Positions 16,901-20,000 of a DNA stretch of 20,000 bases are shown here, piece by piece. Every line of letters begins with the position of its first letter. Position 1 is the stretch's first letter. The DNA comes from Prorocentrum cordatum (Eukaryota > Sar > Dinophyceae > Prorocentrales > Prorocentraceae): positions 1 to 20,000 of the forward strand of contig CAUYUJ010003413.1 of NCBI GenBank assembly GCA_963575745.1, in the 5' to 3' direction. The notes beneath the pieces were generated by a model. It saw only the letters and a program-made list of their open reading frames with translations. It had not been told where the DNA came from and did not search any database. A program made the position numbers and the translations under genes.

Positions 16901-19900
16901 GCTGATCGCCGGCGGCGCCGCCGAGGGCACCGCACGGACGCTGCGTGAGTGCGAGGAGGCCTTCGCGAAAGCCGAGGACAGGTACCTCGCCGCCGGCGTG
17001 GTGCACAAGCGCCTCGCGGCGCGGTGCCGGCGCAGAGGCGAGCCGCCCCCGCCGTGCATGGAGCTGACCCTGGCGAAGCAGGTCGAAGAGGAACAAAGAG
17101 GGCATCAGAGACAGAAGCTTTTGGCGCTCCGCGCGGAGTTCTTGGATCCGCCCCGGCCCCCCCCCCCCCCGGCGGCGCCTCCGGCGCCGCCCCTGGTGCG
17201 CCCCGCGCGCCAGGGAACGGGGGGGTCCAGCGCATGATCCAAGAAACCCCAGCGCGGAGCGCCACCAGTCTGTGCCCCTGCCGGTGTTGCCTCTTCCGGC
17301 AGGGCCTGGCGCGCGCTCACGCGGCGCTGATCGCCGAGCTGCGCCACCTGGCCGCGCGGGCCCAGCTCGGCCTGGTGGAGGTCGTGGGCCTCGACGGCCT
17401 GGCCCGCTCGCTGCGCGCCGTCGGCGGCAGCCACGCCGACCCGCTCCTCGAGAGCCTGCAGCGGCACTCCAGGTGGTCGGAGGGCACCAACTCACCGCCT
17501 CCATCCCCATCCCCCATCCCCATCCCCCATCCCCATCCTCATCCTCATCCTCATCCTCATCCTCATCCTCATCCTCATCCTCATCCTCATCCTCATCCTC
17601 ATCCTCATCCTCCTCCCTTTCTTCCTCCTCCTCCTCCTCCTCCTCCTCCTCTTCCTCCTCCTCCTCCTCCTCCTCCTCCTCCTCCAGGTGGTCGGAGGGC
17701 ACAAACTATACACCTACTCCTGGAAGAAGAAGAAGACGAAGAAGAAAAAGAAGAGGAATAAGACAAATAAGCAACGGCATAATCATAAACTTTTGGCGCT
17801 CCGCGCGAATTTCTTGGGTCCGCGCTGGGCCCCCCCCCAGCAGCGCCTCTAGCGCCGCCCCTGGCGCGCTCCGTGCGCCAGGGAAGGGGGTTCCAGCGCA
17901 GATCCAAGAAACCCGCGCGGAGCGCCGACAGTTTATGCTTGTGGTGTTTACCGATCGTGGCCAGGCCGATCCTGGGCCCAGGATCGGTGTATCTGCTTTC
18001 TGGCCAAGCCAGGAGGGCGTATGCGCCGATCCTGGGCCAGGACCTGTGCGGGTTTGTACTCGGCGTCCTCCTAGGTGGTCGAGCGCGCAGGGGGAAGCGG
18101 ACTGCCAGGTGGAGGACGTCCCCGACGCGACTCGCGCTGCGGCCCAGGACGCCGCGCTGCCGCGGAGGGAGCGCGCCCCGACGGACGCGCAGCTCGCCCG
18201 CCCACATGGCCTGGCCACGTACGACGGCACCCGCGAGCTTCTGCGCGGCAGGACGAAGATCTTCGCTGCGCGGCGCGACGGCACGCCAGTGGCGCTGAAG
18301 GTGTACACCGACGCCGACGCCGAGGCGTACCAGGCGGAGCTGGCCGCTCTCAAGGAGCTCTACGGGCCAGGCGTCGTGCCGCTGCAGGGGGCGTTCCAGA
18401 GCGAGAGCGGGTCGCTCCTCTACCTGGAGCTGGGCTGGTGCGCCGGCGGCACCCTGCAGGGCTGGTGCGAGCAGCACCGCGGCGCCGTGGACGCCGAGGA
18501 CCCCGAGGCCTTCGTGCTGGGCCTCGGGCTCTTCCGGCAGGTCTGGCAGGCTCTGGACTACGTCCACCTCCGCGGCGCCGCGCACGGCAACGTCGCCCTG
18601 GCCAGTGTGCTGCTCACCGTGGACCACCGCCCGGTCCTGGCGGGCTTCTCGCGCTGCGCCATCGGTGGCAGCCTGAGCAGTGCGGCGCGCGCGTGGCCGC
18701 CGGAGGCGGACTACGCGGCCCCGGAGGTGCAGCTGCCCGACGAGAGCGGGGAGCTGCCGCTGCCCACCCAGCCCGCGGACGTGTACGCGGCCGGGGTGAT
18801 GATGGCGAAGGCGTTCCTCGGCCTCCAGGTCCAGGTCTCCGCGTGCCCCGTCCATCCGACCACGGGCCTGCGCAGGCTCCCCGACGGGCGCACGGACGCG
18901 GACCTGGCGGACCTCATCCAGCTGGCCGTCGCGCAGGCGCCCCAGGCACGGCCCACCGCGGCTGCGGCCGCGGCACATCGCGCGCTCGAGCCGGCCTCCT
19001 TCCTGCGGCGCCGGGGGATGCTGGGCACCGGCGCCCGCGGCCGCACGGCCGCGGAGTCGCTTCTGAGCGCGGCGGAGCAGCTGCGCGAAGACTACCGCGG
19101 GCGCCGCGTCGACGACCCGCTCCTGTTCTCGCGCGACGCGGTGTTCGAGGCTATCTCCAGCTCCCGCGTGGGCGAGTGGGGAGAGGAGGCGCTGCTCGGC
19201 GAGTGGCGAGTCATGCTCAACAATGAGAGCGGAGTGGATGGTGGTGGTCTCAGGCGAGAGGTGGTCTCGCTGTTCTTCGAGCAGCTTGAGCAGAGTGGCC
19301 TGGTGCAGCATGTATGCGCCGAGGGCGCACCACCAACGTTGTTCATTGCGGACCGGCAGGCTTCCGGCAAGAGCGTGCAGCAGTGGAGGCAGACGTGGGC
19401 GGCCGTTGGTGCTATGATCCTGCGCTCCATTTCGCATTTCGGCAATGCGCCCGCGGCTTTCAGCAGCGCCGTCTTCGACTGCGCCCTAGGCAGAATAGGC
19501 AAGCTGCCGCCAGATGACTCCACCGATGGCGCAGACGACCAGGACGGCCTCGTGAAGCGGCTCGCCCAGCTCCGCGAGGCGCGGGGCGACGAATGGGCGC
19601 GCAGCGAGCTGCTCGACCTGCTGCGCAGGCTGCGGCAGGCGGACGCTCAGAAGGAGGCCTCCTACCGCTGGATGCTGGCCCAGCGCGCCCCGAGCCCGGG
19701 CCGCCCGGCCGGCAGCGGCAGTCCTGCAGAGCAGTGCACGATCCCTCTGCACGTGCTGGAGACGATGAGCGCCATGCTGGAGCCGCCGACCTACCAGTTC
19801 CTCTTCTGCCACAGCCGGATCGGCGCCGACGGCACCGCAGCACATGCAGGCGCGGTGCTCGAGTGGGCGCTCCTGTGGGACATCTACCTGAGGTGCTCGA

Positions 19901-19934
19901 AGGATAGAGGCGGCACAAGCATCGAGCCTCGGAG
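13909..19934 (+). CDS. Pseudokinase-HECT ubiquitin ligase, five exons, 3'-incomplete
   Basis: Exons by frame continuity and splice sites: 13909-14715, 14890-15927, 16119-17081, 17303-17472, 18075-19934, about 1610 codons in total, continuing beyond the window. I chose ATG 13909 (MAMLAVPSWVEGLSGGSASK) because the earlier in-frame ATG at 13768 lies in a microsatellite and the strong GC3 signal starts at about 13970; an upstream exon is possible. Residues 1 to about 990 are Ala/Leu-rich and helical, suggesting an alpha-solenoid scaffold. Exon 3 adds a less repetitive stretch (LAYASIFCPASFDDDLPPLS) of unknown kind. Exon 5 holds a kinase fold without catalytic residues, then a HECT N-lobe. HECT enzymes carry ubiquitin on a C-lobe Cys and pass it to substrates; that C-lobe is outside the window. 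The pseudokinase probably binds a partner or nucleotide (inference). Every intron contains an inserted-element signature. Confidence 0.8.
14716..14889 (+). mobile_element. Intron 1: GC-AG introner with terminal inverted repeats and 12-base direct repeats
   Basis: The 174-base intron contains an in-frame TGA (14827). Its borders AG/GC...AG/GC give a GC-AG intron. GCAGGCGTTCGA occurs exactly at 14712-14723 and 14886-14897, one copy being kept in the mRNA, as expected of a target-site duplication that makes its own splice site. Just inside, 14722-14758 and 14846-14883 are inverted repeats sharing GACACCACCCCACC and CGCGGCCC/CGACGGCCCC. This terminal repeat differs from those of the other introns. 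Confidence 0.85.
15928..16118 (+). mobile_element. Intron 2: GT-AG introner, second terminal-repeat family
   Basis: Joining CAG at 15927 to GTG at 16119 restores the frame (191 bases, not a multiple of 3). GCCGCAGGTG (15921-15930) and GCCGAAGGTG (16112-16121) flank it as a 9/10 direct repeat. Inside, 15944-15980 and 16065-16103 are inverted repeats built on AGAGTGACCTTTCG / GAGTGACCTTTGGTGCGGGC and their imperfect complement. The sequence is unrelated to intron 1. Confidence 0.8.
17082..17302 (+). mobile_element. Intron 3: GT-AG introner, GGCGCTCCGCGCG family
   Basis: Exon 3 ends LAKQ at 17081 and exon 4 starts GLARAHAALIAELRH at 17303. The 221-base intron holds inverted repeats at 17119-17150 (TTGGCGCTCCGCGCGGAG, TTCTTGGATCC) and 17236-17267 (GATCCAAGAAACCCC, AGCGCGGAGCGCCA). 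Between them are a C run, the palindromic core GGCGGCGCCTCCGGCGCCGC and a second hairpin arm CTGGTGCGCC/GCGCGCCAG. Flanking direct repeats are short (GCAGGTC, GCAGGGC). Confidence 0.85.
17468..17707. repeat. 25-base direct repeat flanking the pyrimidine tract in intron 4
   Basis: 17468-17492 and 17683-17707 match at 24 of 25 bases (TCCAGGTGGTCGGAGGGCAC, then C or A, then AACT). Between them are CCCCAT and CTCATC hexamers and a CCT tract. A third, weaker copy (CTAGGTGGTCGAGCGC) is at the acceptor at 18071. This is what an insertion with target duplication, or an unequal duplication, would leave. Confidence 0.9.
17473..18074 (+). mobile_element. Intron 4: composite intron with pyrimidine repeat and a GGCGCTCCGCGCG introner
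   Basis: The junction CTCCAG/GTGG joined to CTCCTAG/GTGG keeps the frame into the pseudokinase. The 602 bases contain (i) CCCCAT and about a dozen CTCATC units, then a CCT tract to 17685; (ii) a near-exact second copy of the exon end at 17683-17707; (iii) an introner with long inverted repeats at 17784-17839 and 17885-17937 (CATAAACTTTTGGCGCTCCG ... GCGCTGGGCCCCC); (iv) a 22-base perfect palindrome at 17966-17987. An alternative acceptor at 17687 would retain 129 open codons. Confidence 0.75.
17966..17987. repeat. Perfect 22-base palindrome in intron 4
   Basis: CCGATCCTGGG is followed directly by its exact reverse complement. A partial second copy (GCCGATCCTGGGCCAGG) lies at about 18027-18043. 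It is outside the inverted repeats of the adjacent introner and could be a remnant of another element's terminus. Confidence 0.85.
18208..18990 (+). other. Pseudokinase domain within exon 5
   Basis: The order of kinase landmarks is clear. YDGTRELLRGRTKIFAARRD stands in place of the Gly loop. VALKVY follows, with the ATP-binding Lys at 18298-18300. LLYLELGWCAGGTLQGW is the hinge and alpha-D region. HGNVALASVLL (from 18583) replaces HRDLKPENILL, so the catalytic Asp and metal-binding Asn are absent. VLAGFSRCA replaces the DFG segment. DYAAPEV is the APE motif and DVYAAGVMM is the alpha-F segment. With the Lys kept but HRD and DFG lost, catalysis is unlikely, which makes this a pseudokinase by established family rules. 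Residues change rather than break, so the domain seems maintained. Confidence 0.8.
19090..19934 (+). other. HECT domain N-lobe within exon 5 (partial)
   Basis: The frame reads LLGEWRVMLNNESGVDGGGL followed by RREVVSLFFEQLEQSG (about 19192-19293), matching the HECT start pattern of a basic/hydrophobic strand, an NExGxDxGG motif and a REff helix. Then QTWAAVGAMILRSISHFGNA and a segment ending FDCALG fit the next helices, where HECT domains have a conserved GrllG-like stretch. The following part (about 19510-19930) is more divergent and may be an insertion or the E2-binding subdomain. The catalytic Cys lobe is not in the window, so activity cannot be judged. This is the only recognisable HECT text here. 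Confidence 0.75.
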
Positions 19935-20000
19935 GTCCGCGCGGATCCTTCGGATCGGCGCTGGGCCCCCTCCCGTGGAGTGCAGAGCGCGCCGGGGGCG
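19935..20000 (+). mobile_element. Start of intron 5: same introner family, cut by the window edge
   Basis: Coding sense ends near CGGAG at 19934, where GTCCGCGCGGATCC begins. GTCCGCGCGG, TTCGGATCGGCGCTGGGCCC and a following C run align with the left terminal repeat of introns 3 and 4. It also resembles, reversed, the copy at 5163-5200. Here the element's terminus supplies the GT donor itself. The right half lies outside the window. Confidence 0.65.

Noticed and set aside
15483-17702. Minus-strand open frame of 739 codons
   Set aside because: It lies antisense to exons 2-4, crosses their introns, and begins in a Glu-only microsatellite. Long antisense frames are expected opposite GC3-rich coding sequence.
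18075-19226. Plus-strand open frame of 383 codons overlapping exon 5
   Set aside because: An Arg/Gly-rich shadow. The kinase and HECT motifs are in the frame starting at 18076.
17605-19437. Minus-strand open frame of 610 codons
   Set aside because: Antisense to the pseudokinase-HECT exon, which has clear domain motifs on the + strand; the frame also covers intron 4 repeats.
1-20000. Bacterial features (operons, ribosome binding sites, CRISPR, insertion sequences)
   Set aside because: Spliced gene structure, LINE and introners mark the window as eukaryotic; the short repeats show no regular array with unique spacers.

Overview
The window reads as nuclear DNA of a GC-rich eukaryote, most probably a dinoflagellate. 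A Prorocentrum-like genome is my guess from base composition and intron style; no marker gene proves it. Signs of this are: one long GC3-rich gene cut by short introns; a GC-AG intron flanked by a 12-base direct repeat; introns filled by elements with terminal inverted repeats (introners); a decayed non-LTR retrotransposon; long purine/pyrimidine microsatellites; degenerate tandem repeats. I see no bacterial operon, ribosome binding site, tRNA, rRNA or CRISPR array.

Layout. 1-86 is a CCT tract. 89-3468 is a broken LINE-type retrotransposon: reverse transcriptase (PKPxGGxR, DLVKCF, YVDD), then an RNase H domain and a Cys-rich tail, damaged by two in-frame TAG codons and one frame change. 3469-5560 is non-genic, with GGA and GGAAT-type microsatellites, a short exon-like stretch, a broken Cys-containing coding fragment (4880-5082) and, directly after it, a partial copy of the introner family found again at 17-20 kb. 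5564-6811 is an uninterrupted but unrecognised open frame. 7283-7596 is a charged exon-like stretch.

8037-10707 encodes an unrecognised protein of about 890 codons with two paired CxxC zinc-ribbon modules, an acidic middle and a Trp/Gly-rich tail. Its frame shifts by +1 exactly at a TGA (9078-9080), and it has one in-frame TAG (10288). Next come two tandem copies of a roughly 300-base repeat, each with a GC hairpin, and then a non-genic stretch of degenerate repeats reaching to 13.8 kb.

The best gene is 13909-19934 and beyond, on the + strand. Joining five exons gives about 1610 codons: a helical, Ala/Leu-rich N-terminal half, a protein-kinase fold lacking its catalytic residues (pseudokinase), and the N-lobe of a HECT ubiquitin ligase running off the right edge. 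All of its introns look like inserted elements: three terminal-inverted-repeat families in one gene, with one family present in three consecutive introns. This introner colonisation of a pseudokinase-HECT gene is the most interesting content of the window.
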